In this document: positions 54,419 through 62,006 of the stretch, in pieces
How positions within the stretch are numbered: position 1 is the first letter of the stretch
How the letters are laid out: each line of letters starts with the position of its first letter
DNA from: RUG572 sp051884915
GTDB taxonomy: Bacteria > Verrucomicrobiota > Kiritimatiellia > RFP12 > UBA1067
Reading direction: 5' to 3'
DNA: 64,000 bases
Assembly: GCA_051884915.1 (NCBI GenBank)
Contig: JBJEWF010000089.1
Coordinates: 50,502 to 114,501 of the forward strand
Notes under the pieces: generated by a model
What the model saw: only the letters and a program-made list of their open reading frames with translations
Database searches by the model: none
What the model was told of the DNA's origin: nothing
Position numbers and translations under genes: made by a program

Positions 54419-55360
54419 ATGCGGTTCTCGCTTTCAACGAATTGGAACAACGTCCGTCTGACGGATGGTGCGGCCATCGCCGACGAGGCGATGGCGCTGG
54501 GTTTCGATGCGTTGGAACTGGGTTTCCGGACGATGCCGGAGCAGATTCCGGGTTTCAGGCGCCGGCTGGACCAGATGCCCGTCGAGTCAGTCCATGCCTA
54601 CTGTCCCGTTCCGGTGGGGGCGCCCAGCGGCCATCCGGAACTCCACCGGCTGGCGGCCGAGGACGAGGACGAACGCGTCCTGGCCCGTCTGCTGACGGAG
54701 AAGACGCTGGCCTGCGCCTGCGAGCTGGGGGCGAAAGTCGTCGTGACGCATGCCGGCTATGTCGATTTGGACGGGCTGTTCGTCAATCGCGGATCCGAGG
54801 CCCTGCGCGTGCTGCTGAAGGGCAAGGATGGCAAAAGGGACGTTTCGCGGCCCCTTTACCGGCGGTGTCTGGCGAGGGCCCGGGGCCGTCGCGACAGGCG
54901 CGGGCTGAAGGCGCTGGAAGTCTTCAAGCGCGAACTCGACAGGCTGCTCCCGCTTTTCGAGACGGCTGGCGTCACGTTGGGACTGGAGAATCTGCCGCGG
55001 CTGGAGGGCTTCCCGAATGCCAACGAGGCGGAACACCTGATGAAGGCGTATGCGGGCGCGCCGCTCAAGCTGTGGTTCGATACGGGACACGCCCGCGTGC
55101 GGGAATGCTACGGGTGGTCGGAGGGCGCGACGGAGATCGTCGCGCGCCTGGGGGCGCATTTTTGCGGCATGCATTTGAACGACGTGGCGGATTTCCACGA
55201 CGACCACCGTCAGCCGGGCTGGGGGCGCGTGGACTTTGCCGCGCTCAAGCCGCTGGCCGGGCGCGACATCGTCCGCGTCTTCGAGCCGCACGACCCCGTC
55301 TCGTTCGACGAACTCAAGGCGTCCCTCTCCTTCATCCGCACGCTTTGGGCCTCCGATTGA
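54419..55360 (+). CDS. Sugar phosphate isomerase/epimerase (xylose isomerase-like TIM barrel)
   Basis: 313 residues. AP_endonuc_2-type TIM barrel: FDALELGFRT, ESVHAYCPVP, LGLENLPRLEGFPN (metal-ligand Glu), WFDTGHAR (Asp/His), GMHLNDV and GWGRVDFAAL. These residues place two metal-binding acids and histidines in the usual order. Members isomerise or epimerise sugars and related compounds; substrate unknown. Its own promoter is 6 nt upstream of the ATG, separate from the oxidoreductase gene. Confidence 0.82.
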   Translation: MRFSLSTNWNNVRLTDGAAIADEAMALGFDALELGFRTMPEQIPGFRRRLDQMPVESVHAYCPVPVGAPSGHPELHRLAAEDEDERVLARLLTEKTLACACELGAKVVVTHAGYVDLDGLFVNRGSEALRVLLKGKDGKRDVSRPLYRRCLARARGRRDRRGLKALEVFKRELDRLLPLFETAGVTLGLENLPRLEGFPNANEAEHLMKAYAGAPLKLWFDTGHARVRECYGWSEGATEIVARLGAHFCGMHLNDVADFHDDHRQPGWGRVDFAALKPLAGRDIVRVFEPHDPVSFDELKASLSFIRTLWASD

Positions 55361-55396
55361 CACACACGGTGGGGCGGCCCTTTCCCTCTTCTCGCC

Positions 55397-56152
55397 ATGT
55401 CTCGATTTTCGTCTGCAGCCTTGAATACCAGCATCGCCATTCTCATTCCCTCCTACGAGCCGGACGACCAGTTGCGGAAATTGGTTCCGCGGCTGCGGGA
55501 GGCGTTTGCCCATGTCGTCGTCGTCGATGACGGCTCGACGGTCGGACAGGACGTTTTCGCGGAACTGCGGCCGCTGGTGGATCGGGTTCTCGTCCACGGG
55601 CGGAACCGCGGAAAGGGCGTGGCCCTGCGCACGGGCATCGCCTGGATCAGGGACCACCTGCCCGATGTCGAGGGGCTGGTGACGGTCGATGCGGACGGCC
55701 AGCATCTTCCCGAAGATGTCGTCCGCGTTGCCGAGGCGCTGGCGCGCGGTTCGGGGATCCTGGTTCTGGGCGTGCGGACGCTTCCGTCCTCGGCCCCCCT
55801 GCGCAGCCGGTTCGGGAACTGGTGGGCGCGCGGCGTTTTTCGCCTGATGTTCGGGTTGTCCGTCCAGGATACGCAGACGGGACTGCGCGGGATTCCGCGC
55901 AGCCTGTTCGAACGGATGCTGTCGATTCCGGGCGACCGGTACGAGTACGAGACGGAGATGCTGGCCGAGGCGAGGCATTTCCCTGCGCCGCTGGTTCAGA
56001 TTCCAATTCAGACGGTCTACATCAATTCCAATCGCTCCTCGCACTATCGGCCTCTTCGCGATACGATTCGCACCCAGATCGTCATGCTGCGGTGCTTCTT
56101 CCGCCGGGCGAGGGGTGCGCTTGCTTCGCCCAAATGCCGAAATTTATGGTAG
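55397..56152 (+). CDS. Family 2 glycosyltransferase (polyprenyl-phosphate mannose/glucose synthase-like)
   Basis: 251 residues. GT-A fold motifs: IAILIPSYEPDDQL, VVVVDDGSTVGQD, GKGVALRTGI and VTVDADGQHLPEDV (DxD-type metal site), then QDTQTGLRGIP. This is the DPM1/GtrB-like pattern, which moves a sugar onto a lipid carrier; no C-terminal membrane helix is seen. It could supply donors for GT-C-type enzymes such as the two TPR membrane proteins. Start ATG 55397 lacks a clear Shine-Dalgarno. Confidence 0.85.
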   Translation: MSRFSSAALNTSIAILIPSYEPDDQLRKLVPRLREAFAHVVVVDDGSTVGQDVFAELRPLVDRVLVHGRNRGKGVALRTGIAWIRDHLPDVEGLVTVDADGQHLPEDVVRVAEALARGSGILVLGVRTLPSSAPLRSRFGNWWARGVFRLMFGLSVQDTQTGLRGIPRSLFERMLSIPGDRYEYETEMLAEARHFPAPLVQIPIQTVYINSNRSSHYRPLRDTIRTQIVMLRCFFRRARGALASPKCRNLW

Positions 56153-56155
56153 TAT
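56150..56155 (+). promoter_or_regulatory. Extended -10 for the cytochrome gene
   Basis: TGG-TAGTAT (56147-56155), overlapping the glycosyltransferase stop. A GGAG Shine-Dalgarno (56174-56177) precedes ATG 56187 by 9 nt. Confidence 0.4.
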
Positions 56156-56186
56156 GTTCCGCGTGTTTTCTTTGGAGAAGGCGAAG

Positions 56187-58073
56187 ATGAAGAAAATTCC
56201 TGGTTGGCTTGCGCTGGTGGTTCTCGTTGCGGGATGGGGATTCGGGAAGACGGCTTCGGAGTCGCCCGCGCCGGCGTCGAAATACGTGTCGCCGGAGTAT
56301 CTGGCGGCCGCGCCCGACGGTTCGGGCGTCTACGCGACGTGCGCCACGGCGCAGCGCGTGGTCCAGCTCGCGGTCGACGGGACGCTCGTTCGCCAGTGGA
56401 ATATCGCGTCTCGGCAGGGGAAGATCCCGCTCAATCCAACGGGCATCGCCGCGTCGAAAGACGCCGTCTACGTGACGGCCGGCCTTCAGTTCGGCGAACT
56501 GCAGAAGTTCGCGCCGGACGGGACGCCCGTCGGTTCGCTGGCGATCGGCCATTCGCCGTGCGCGCCTGTCGTGTCCGCCGATGGCCGGACGGTCTACGTG
56601 ATGAACCGCTTCCAGAACAAGGTGAGCGTCGTCGACGCGGCTTCGCTCAAGGTGACGGGCGAGGTGAAGGTGCTGCGCGAACCGTTTGCGGCGGCCCTGG
56701 GCGCCGACGGCAAGCTTCTCTTCGTGGCGAATCTCCTGCCGTATTGTGCGGCGACGAACGACGTGGTCGCGGCGGCCGTGAGCGTGATCGACACGAAGAC
56801 GCAGGCGGTGAAGAACGTTCTCCTTCCGAACGGTTCGACGGGCGTGCGCGGGCTGGGGGCTTCGCCCGACGGGAAATCGATCTACGTGACGCATTCCATG
56901 GGGCGCTACCAGCTGCCGACCACCCAGCTTGAACGCGGTTGGATGAATACGGCCGCCCTCTCGGTCTTCGATGGCGCGACCGGCGATTATGTGAACACGG
57001 TGCTCCTCGACGACGTCGACCGTGGCGCCGCCAATCCGTGGGGCGTCGCGGTGACGGCTGACGGCAGGACGCTCGTCGTGGCGCATGCCGGAACGGGCGA
57101 ACTGTCCGTCATCGACCGGGCGGCGCTGCATGACCGTCTGGCGAAGGCGACCCGCGGCGAGAGCGTCAGCGGCATCGTGAAAAGCGCCGAAGACGTGCCG
57201 AACGATCTGGCGTTTCTCGTGTCGATCCGCCGCCGCGTGCTCGTGGGCGGGGATGGCCCGCGGTCGGTCGTGACGATCGGCCGGACGGCGATGACGGCCC
57301 TCTATTTCGCCGATGCGGTGTCCGCGTTCCCGTTGGACGAGCCGTCGGGCGTCGCCAAAGTCCATCCGCTCGGGCCGAAACCGGATCTTGCGAAAGACCG
57401 CGTCCGGCGCGGCGAGATGCTGTTCAACGACGGTTCAATGTGCTTCCAGCAGTGGCAGAGCTGCGCCAGCTGCCACCCGGATGGCCGGGTGGACGGCTTG
57501 AACTGGGACTTGCTGAACGACGGCATGGGCAATCCGAAGCAGACGAAGAGCGAACTTTATGCGCAGTGGACGCCCCCGACGATGATTACGGGCATCCGCA
57601 AGGACATGCACACCTGCAATCTGGCCGGTCTCGTGCACATCCAGTTCGTGACGCGCCCGGAGGAGGACGTCTTCTGCTTCGACGCATACGTGACGGAGAT
57701 GAAGCCGGTGCCGAGTCCGTATCTCGTGAACGGCGAACTCTCCGAGCGCGCGAAGCGCGGCAAGAAGCTCTTCAAGCAGGCGAAATGCGCCGATTGCCAT
57801 ACGGCCGACTCGAAAGGTCCGAATGGCGAGCATCTCTGGACGGATCTCGCCAAGTACGACGTGGGCGTCGGTTCCGGTACGGAGGAAGGCAAGATGTTCG
57901 ACACGCCCACGCTCAGCGAAGTCTGGCGTTCGGCCCCCTATCTCTACGACGGGCGCGCGCTGACGATGGAGGAGGTGTTGACGACGGCGAATCCGAACGA
58001 CGCGCACGGCGAGACTTCGAAACTGACGCCCGAACAGATCGGGGATCTGGCCGAGTATGTCCTGTCTCTCTGA
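56187..58073 (+). CDS. Secreted beta-propeller protein with di-heme cytochrome c domain
   Basis: 628 residues. Signal peptide MKKIPGWLALVVLVAGWGFG; ATG 56187 has GGAG 9 nt upstream, so the earlier in-frame ATG 56115 is not used. Residues about 35-390 are a YncE/lactonase-like propeller (SPEYLAAAPDGSGVY; VSADGRTVYVMNRFQNKVSVV; GASPDGKSIYVTHS). Two covalent haem motifs follow: CASCH (426-430) and CADCH (534-538), with conserved tail motifs MFDTPTLSEVWRSAPYLYDG as in MauG/di-haem peroxidases. Probable periplasmic electron transfer or peroxidase/oxidase role; the substrate is unknown. Confidence 0.85.
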   Translation: MKKIPGWLALVVLVAGWGFGKTASESPAPASKYVSPEYLAAAPDGSGVYATCATAQRVVQLAVDGTLVRQWNIASRQGKIPLNPTGIAASKDAVYVTAGLQFGELQKFAPDGTPVGSLAIGHSPCAPVVSADGRTVYVMNRFQNKVSVVDAASLKVTGEVKVLREPFAAALGADGKLLFVANLLPYCAATNDVVAAAVSVIDTKTQAVKNVLLPNGSTGVRGLGASPDGKSIYVTHSMGRYQLPTTQLERGWMNTAALSVFDGATGDYVNTVLLDDVDRGAANPWGVAVTADGRTLVVAHAGTGELSVIDRAALHDRLAKATRGESVSGIVKSAEDVPNDLAFLVSIRRRVLVGGDGPRSVVTIGRTAMTALYFADAVSAFPLDEPSGVAKVHPLGPKPDLAKDRVRRGEMLFNDGSMCFQQWQSCASCHPDGRVDGLNWDLLNDGMGNPKQTKSELYAQWTPPTMITGIRKDMHTCNLAGLVHIQFVTRPEEDVFCFDAYVTEMKPVPSPYLVNGELSERAKRGKKLFKQAKCADCHTADSKGPNGEHLWTDLAKYDVGVGSGTEEGKMFDTPTLSEVWRSAPYLYDGRALTMEEVLTTANPNDAHGETSKLTPEQIGDLAEYVLSL

Positions 58074-58090
58074 TTTTTCAAAATTCGTCC

Positions 58091-58119
58091 TTGCGCAACG
58101 GAAGAGAATTCGGTATACT
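58091..58119 (+). promoter_or_regulatory. Consensus-like promoter of tRNA-Ala
   Basis: TTGCGC (58091-58096), 17-nt spacer, TATACT (58114-58119). The tRNA begins 22 nt after the -10. Confidence 0.75.
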
Positions 58120-58140
58120 GTCAACCGTTTTCGCCTCTGT

Positions 58141-58216
<76 letters not shown>

Positions 58217-58520
58217 TTCCGGACTTCGCAAAACGGTGAAGCGGGGTGTTTCCCTTTGAACTTCTCGCCGAGTTCCTCGTATGTTTGCCTGTGATTTCCG
58301 GGGCCAAATAAATCTCGCGGTTGATTTTGGAGTCATGAAAGTGCTCTGATTTCGACCGGTTCCAGGAATCCCTCGGAGGCGCGACCGGATTTTGTGTCCG
58401 GTATCACAAACCCGTCGGCAAATCTGGAATCATTTTTTTTGCCTTTTTTCGGTCTGTCGACTGCACTCGCCACTTTGGGATCACGTTTCGGGGCAATGCC
58501 GGACAAAAGGACGGATTTGG
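58217..58520. other. A/T-richer intergenic stretch after tRNA-Ala, no gene supported
   Basis: About 300 bases with clearly lower G+C than the surroundings, containing T8 (58433-58440) and T6 (58444-58449) runs and short inverted repeats: CTTCGC/GTGAAG with wobble at 58224-58241 (possible weak tRNA terminator) and ACCGGA/TCCGGT at 58385-58402. A minus-strand frame through this stretch and the next genes has no recognisable product. No attachment-site repeat of the tRNA 3' end was found downstream. Confidence 0.6.
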
Positions 58521-58526
58521 TATAAT
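58521..58526 (+). promoter_or_regulatory. Extended -10 promoter of repeat-protein transcript
   Basis: TGG-TATAAT (58518-58526). About 32 nt past the expected start the RNA folds GTGCGCC/GGCGCAC around a 4-nt loop (58565-58582), so the roughly 230-nt leader may be structured. Confidence 0.6.
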
Positions 58527-58611
58527 GTCCGGCGATGGAATTACCGTCCGCAGATTTTCTGAAGGTGCGCCAAAGGGCGCACGAGAAAGAATCGGCCAAG
58601 GTGGAAGCGCC

Positions 58612-58752
58612 ATGCCCGCCGCGCATCGCGAGGGCGCGGCGATGTCCGACTGGACGGTCTGCCGTCTTGCGGGCGGGACGTTGGCGTGCTTTGCGAAATT
58701 GCTCCCGGTCGCCGGGATTCGCATTCAGCCACTCCCGACCGGCCAGCCGTAA
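58612..58752 (+). CDS. Possible small protein upstream of the YRD-repeat gene
   Basis: 46 codons from ATG 58612, preceded by AAGGTGG 7 nt upstream; the product begins MPAAHREGAAMSDWTVCRL. Third positions are G/C-rich, and the stop overlaps the Shine-Dalgarno of the next gene. No homolog recognised; it could be a coupled leader peptide or a non-coding part of the leader. Confidence 0.35.
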   Translation: MPAAHREGAAMSDWTVCRLAGGTLACFAKLLPVAGIRIQPLPTGQP

Positions 58753-58761
58753 GGAGATGCA

Positions 58762-59193
58762 ATGATGAGGAAACGGATGTTTGTCGCCGGGGTGGTTCTT
58801 GCGGCCGGATCGCTCCTTGCGGCGACCGGCAAGCAGACGTATCGGGATGCACAGGGTCGGAATATGGGCTCGGCGTCGACCGATTCGGCAGGGAGAACGG
58901 TCTATCGCGATTCGCTGGGCCGCAATCGGGGATCGTCCACGGTGTCCGGCAACAGAACCACATACCGCGATTCGCTGGGCCGCAATCAGGGCACTGCAAC
59001 CACGGATTCGTCTGGGAACACGATTTATCGCGATGCGCAAGGCCGTCTGGTGGGAACGGCCCGCACCGATTCGACCGGCAAGGTCGTCTATCGGGACGGC
59101 ATGGGGCGGTTGCAGGGCACGGCCACGACCGATTCCGCCGGGCGCACGACCTACCGAGACGCGCAAGGGCGCTTGAAAGGGACAAAGAAATGA
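58762..59193 (+). CDS. Secreted YRDxxGRxxG tandem-repeat protein
   Basis: 143 residues. Signal peptide (MFVAGVVLAAGSLLAA), then about six 17-21-residue repeats of the form TYRDAQGRxxGSASTDSAGR. The repeats are polar, rich in Tyr, Arg, Asp, Gly and Thr, and recall short YD-type beta repeats. No catalytic residues. AAGGAG lies upstream of the two consecutive ATGs (58762 and 58765). Its stop overlaps the NUDIX start (ATGA). Likely an exported, beta-structured repeat protein of unknown role. Confidence 0.85.
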   Translation: MMRKRMFVAGVVLAAGSLLAATGKQTYRDAQGRNMGSASTDSAGRTVYRDSLGRNRGSSTVSGNRTTYRDSLGRNQGTATTDSSGNTIYRDAQGRLVGTARTDSTGKVVYRDGMGRLQGTATTDSAGRTTYRDAQGRLKGTKK

Positions 59194-59729
59194 CCGACAA
59201 GTTCTACGAGAAGACGCTCGCGACCGAGCGCAAGTACACGGGCAAGATCATCAGCGTCGATCTTCTGGACATCGAGCTGCCGGACGGACGCAAGGCCAGG
59301 CGCGAGGTTGTCCGGCACGGGAACGCTGTCGCCATCCTTGCCCGCCGTCCGGACGGGACGTTCGTGTTCGTCAAGCAGTACCGCAAGGCGGCTGAAGAAG
59401 CGCTCATCGAGGTCATCGCCGGTGGACTCGAACCGGGCGAGGATCCGATCGCGGGCGCGAAGCGCGAGACGGCAGAGGAGACCGGTTACGAGGTGAAGTC
59501 AATTCAGTTTCTGACGACCATCATCTGCACGCCCGGTTACTGCGAGGAGCGCATTCATCTCTATCTCGCCGAACTGGCGGACGGTCCGCACGCGCAGGAG
59601 CAGGATCCGGACGAGAACGTCCATCCCGTGGTTCTCACCGCCGAGGCGGTCGAGGAGGGCATCCGCAACGGGACGATCTTCGATTCCAAGACGCTTTCGG
59701 CATGGGTTGCCTACAAACTCAAGGCGTGA
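59190..59729 (+). CDS. NUDIX hydrolase, ADP-ribose pyrophosphatase-like
   Basis: 179 residues. The Nudix box (residues 78-100) fits GX5EX7REUXEEXGU: GGLEPGEDPIAGAKRE followed by TAEETGY. The N-terminal ARREVVRHGNAVAILA strand pattern and length match ADP-ribose/sugar-nucleotide pyrophosphatases (NudF type), which cut ADP-ribose to AMP and ribose 5-phosphate. Starts in the ATGA overlap with the repeat gene and shares GTGA with the following peptidase gene. Confidence 0.93.
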   Translation: MTDKFYEKTLATERKYTGKIISVDLLDIELPDGRKARREVVRHGNAVAILARRPDGTFVFVKQYRKAAEEALIEVIAGGLEPGEDPIAGAKRETAEETGYEVKSIQFLTTIICTPGYCEERIHLYLAELADGPHAQEQDPDENVHPVVLTAEAVEEGIRNGTIFDSKTLSAWVAYKLKA

Positions 59730-60100
59730 CGATTGCCGAACAGCTCGAACGCCGGGTCGGAAAGGTGGTTCGGCGCGTGATTTCCGAACTGCCGCAGGAT
59801 CTGCGGGGGCTGGCCGAGCGCGTCCCCGTCTTCTGCGAATGGGAGATGGCGGATCATTGGCTTGAGGAAGGCGTCGCCGAAGATTCGCTGGGGCTCTTCA
59901 GCGGTCCCGCCTTGGACGAACCGTCTGACCCCGGGTGTTTGGAGTCCCCGCGCATCACGTTCTTCCTCGCAGAACTTTGGGACTATTGCGAAGAGGACCT
60001 TGCGGCGTTTGACGAAGAGGTGCGCATCACGTACCTTCACGAGTTCGGCCATTATCTCGGATTGGACGAGGCCGAACTTGACGCGCGGGGACTGCTGTGA
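59726..60100 (+). CDS. Small zincin-like metallopeptidase (PF06262-type)
   Basis: 124 residues from GTG 59726, which overlaps the NUDIX stop (GTGA); an upstream ATG 59702 is also in frame. HEFGHYLGLDE (HExxH at 105-109) near the C-terminus, with RITFFLAELWDYC before it, matches the minimal zincin domain described as possible zinc metallopeptidase. The product is cytosolic with no signal peptide. Natural substrate unknown. Confidence 0.85.
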   Translation: MTIAEQLERRVGKVVRRVISELPQDLRGLAERVPVFCEWEMADHWLEEGVAEDSLGLFSGPALDEPSDPGCLESPRITFFLAELWDYCEEDLAAFDEEVRITYLHEFGHYLGLDEAELDARGLL

Positions 60101-60345
60101 CACGCGAAGTTGCCTGCGGGAAGCTGGCGCGGCTGACGTTCCGCAACCGGTTCGGACGCGCGCATGCGGAGCGCCAGTATGTCGCCGAAAAGCGAGAGGC
60201 ACGATTCTTCGCCGGCGACCGGCAAGCCGGCCGGGTCGATTTCCCGAAGACGTTTCCGAGTGGTCTGGGCAGCCGTCCGGACATCCCGTTTCCGGTTCTC
60301 CATCGGTGCGCATCGGCCCGGCCTGACGTCGCGGGGCTGCTTTGA
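60097..60345 (+). CDS. Possible small Arg-rich protein after the peptidase
   Basis: 82 codons from GTG 60097, which overlaps the peptidase stop (GTGA) as its neighbours do. It is Arg-rich and has no recognised domain. In this G+C-rich DNA such a frame could be open by chance, so coding is uncertain. Confidence 0.25.
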   Translation: MTREVACGKLARLTFRNRFGRAHAERQYVAEKREARFFAGDRQAGRVDFPKTFPSGLGSRPDIPFPVLHRCASARPDVAGLL

Positions 60346-60776
60346 AGGCCCTGCGGCCGGCCGGGCGTCCCGATGCGTTTCGCCGTCAGAGCGCTTTCGC
60401 CTGGGCGGTGCCATGGGCCGCAGGCGGCCTTTCCGCCGACGGTCTTGCGGCGGATCGGGTCGACGACGTCTTCGGACCGGCGCCATGCCCTTCCGGAATG
60501 TGGCGATTCACCCGCTTGGGCCATAATTTGATATAATCCCGACTGACGCTGGGGAAGGACCGCATCTGAAGGTCCGGACAGGAAATGACATGGTGGAAGA
60601 TGCCGTTTTAGCCGTTTGGCCGTTGGCGTGCCAGCCCGTGTTTGCTTGCGGGTCGCGGGCGAAGAAGGGGACCTTGAGGCAACAGGATCCGCTCTGGATT
60701 GGCGCGCCGCGGCGGCCACGCCCATGCAGATTGCCGGCGCGCGGCATTGCGGCAGGGAATTCAAGGAGCGAGGCGT
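60346..60776 (+). other. Leader/intergenic region upstream of the DUF4236 gene
   Basis: No gene is well supported. It holds GC-rich inverted repeats, then a promoter (TATAAT 60532-60537), then about 230 transcribed bases that begin with a GGACC/GGTCC hairpin (60557-60575). A 65-codon frame from ATG 60590 (AGGAA upstream) runs into the DUF4236 start and might be a leader peptide; the evidence is weak. No known riboswitch or sRNA is recognised. Confidence 0.5.
60532..60537 (+). promoter_or_regulatory. -10 element of the DUF4236 transcript
   Basis: TATAAT after TTTGA in an A/T-rich window. A possible TTCACC lies 19 nt upstream, so the -35 is weak. Confidence 0.5.
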
Positions 60777-61067
60777 ATGGGCTTTAGGTTTCAACGGCGA
60801 ATAACGATATTGCCGGGGATCTCAATCAACTTCGGCAAGCGGGGCGCGTCGGTTTCGGTGGGGCCGCGAGGATGCAAGACGACTCTTGGCGCAAGGGGCG
60901 TCAAGCATTCATTCGGGATTCCGGGTACGGGCATCAGGTACGAGACTCCTTACAGGAAATGGGGCAAAGGCAGGAACCCGGCCGATAGCGGATCTTGCAA
61001 TCCGCGGCCGGGCGAACCGGCGCAGGGGTCGCTTTGGGCGCGGATTCGCAACCTGTTTGGCTTTTAG
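60777..61067 (+). CDS. DUF4236 domain protein
   Basis: 96 residues. ATG 60777 has AAGGAG 8 nt upstream; the longer in-frame frame starting at 60699 lacks this. The N-terminal block FRFQRRITILPGISINFGKRG and VSVGPRGCKTTLGARG plus IPGTGIRYET is the DUF4236 pattern: short beta strands with repeated G-x-G turns. The C-terminus is Pro/Asn-rich and ends in a basic-aromatic motif. Function unknown; often small stand-alone proteins. Confidence 0.88.
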   Translation: MGFRFQRRITILPGISINFGKRGASVSVGPRGCKTTLGARGVKHSFGIPGTGIRYETPYRKWGKGRNPADSGSCNPRPGEPAQGSLWARIRNLFGF

Positions 61068-61233
61068 TCCCGCGCCGGGGCAGACGGCAGAAGGGTTCGC
61101 GCCGTCGCCGGCGGCGGTTCTCGCTCCGCGCGTCCCCAACCGTTCCGCCCCTTCCCGCCCGCGATCTTCCGCTGCGGCACGTTCTGGCCGAAGTGGACCG
61201 CGGCATGGGGCGAAAAATTGTTGGAATTGGCGG

Positions 61234-61263
61234 TTGACATACCTCCCTGAAGGTATGTATAAT
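61234..61263 (+). promoter_or_regulatory. Promoter of the TetR-RND operon
   Basis: Near-consensus TTGACA (61234-61239), 18-nt spacer, TATAAT (61258-61263). It drives the tetR gene and probably the efflux genes behind it. Confidence 0.85.
61237..61258 (+). promoter_or_regulatory. TetR-type operator inside the promoter
   Basis: Perfect inverted repeat ACATACCT (61237-61244) - 6 nt - AGGTATGT (61251-61258), overlapping the -35 box and spacer up to the -10. Length and symmetry match AcrR/TtgR-like operators, so the downstream TetR protein probably represses its own operon. Confidence 0.75.
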
Positions 61264-61352
61264 CTGCCGCGTCAAGTTCGGGAAAGGGCCGGGACGGAGG
61301 TCGGGAAGAGACTGAAGGGCCGCGGTGCCGATTCGGAGAAGGTTGGAGCGCA

Positions 61353-61985
61353 ATGCCGAGACGGGCGAAAAAAGAGGCGGAGAGGACGCGCGCGAGGATT
61401 CTCGCGAGTGCCCTTGCCCTTTTTGTCAAACAAGGATACGACCGCACCACCTTTACGCAGATCGCCGCGCGGCTGAAGATGACGAAGGGGGCGGTCTACT
61501 GGCATTTCGAGACGAAGGGGGCGCTTCTTCTGGCGCTCGTCGACGAGATGCAGGCGCGGCTCCACCGCCGGCTGGACGCGCTCGAATCCGGGAAGGGGCT
61601 GACGTTCCCCGCGGTGGCGGAGGCGATGGTCGACAACGCCGCGCAGATCGTGCAGGATCCGAAAGCCTCCGCGTTCTTTCTTCTGATGCAGACGCAGGTG
61701 CGCTGGGGGGCCGATTCGATGGCGAAGGTCCGCGAGGGCCTCCTTCTCAACAACACGAGCGGACCCTACTGTTCCCTCATTCGGGCGCTGCAGAACGACA
61801 TCGCCGAGGGGCGCGTGCGTGCGGACGTGAATCCCGTCGCCGTGGCGTCGGTCAGCATCTCGGTCTGGAGCGGGCTTGTGCATCTGAAGATCGAGAAGTG
61901 TCTGCAGTGCGATTTGGCGGTGACGATGCGCCGCGCCTACGAGGCGATGTGGCGGTCGATTGCCGTGGCAACGGAAACGGTTTGA
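61353..61985 (+). CDS. TetR-family repressor of RND efflux
   Basis: 210 residues. N-terminal helix-turn-helix (TRARILASALALFVKQGYD; TFTQIAARLKMTKGAVYWHF; TKGAL, about 12-55) is the TetR/AcrR signature; the C-terminal helices form the ligand pocket. Start at ATG 61353, GGAG 4 nt upstream, about an 80-nt leader from the promoter. It precedes the membrane-fusion protein by 21 nt, so one transcript is likely, with autorepression through the palindrome in the promoter. Confidence 0.93.
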   Translation: MPRRAKKEAERTRARILASALALFVKQGYDRTTFTQIAARLKMTKGAVYWHFETKGALLLALVDEMQARLHRRLDALESGKGLTFPAVAEAMVDNAAQIVQDPKASAFFLLMQTQVRWGADSMAKVREGLLLNNTSGPYCSLIRALQNDIAEGRVRADVNPVAVASVSISVWSGLVHLKIEKCLQCDLAVTMRRAYEAMWRSIAVATETV

Positions 61986-62006
61986 AAAAGGCAGCTTGAA
62001 AGGGGC

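Noticed and set aside
58333..59166. Minus-strand open frame through the repeat gene and the intergenic stretch
   Set aside because: It is the reverse of the YRD-repeat gene plus A/T-rich spacer, with no domain; antisense of tRNA-like regions often yields such frames.
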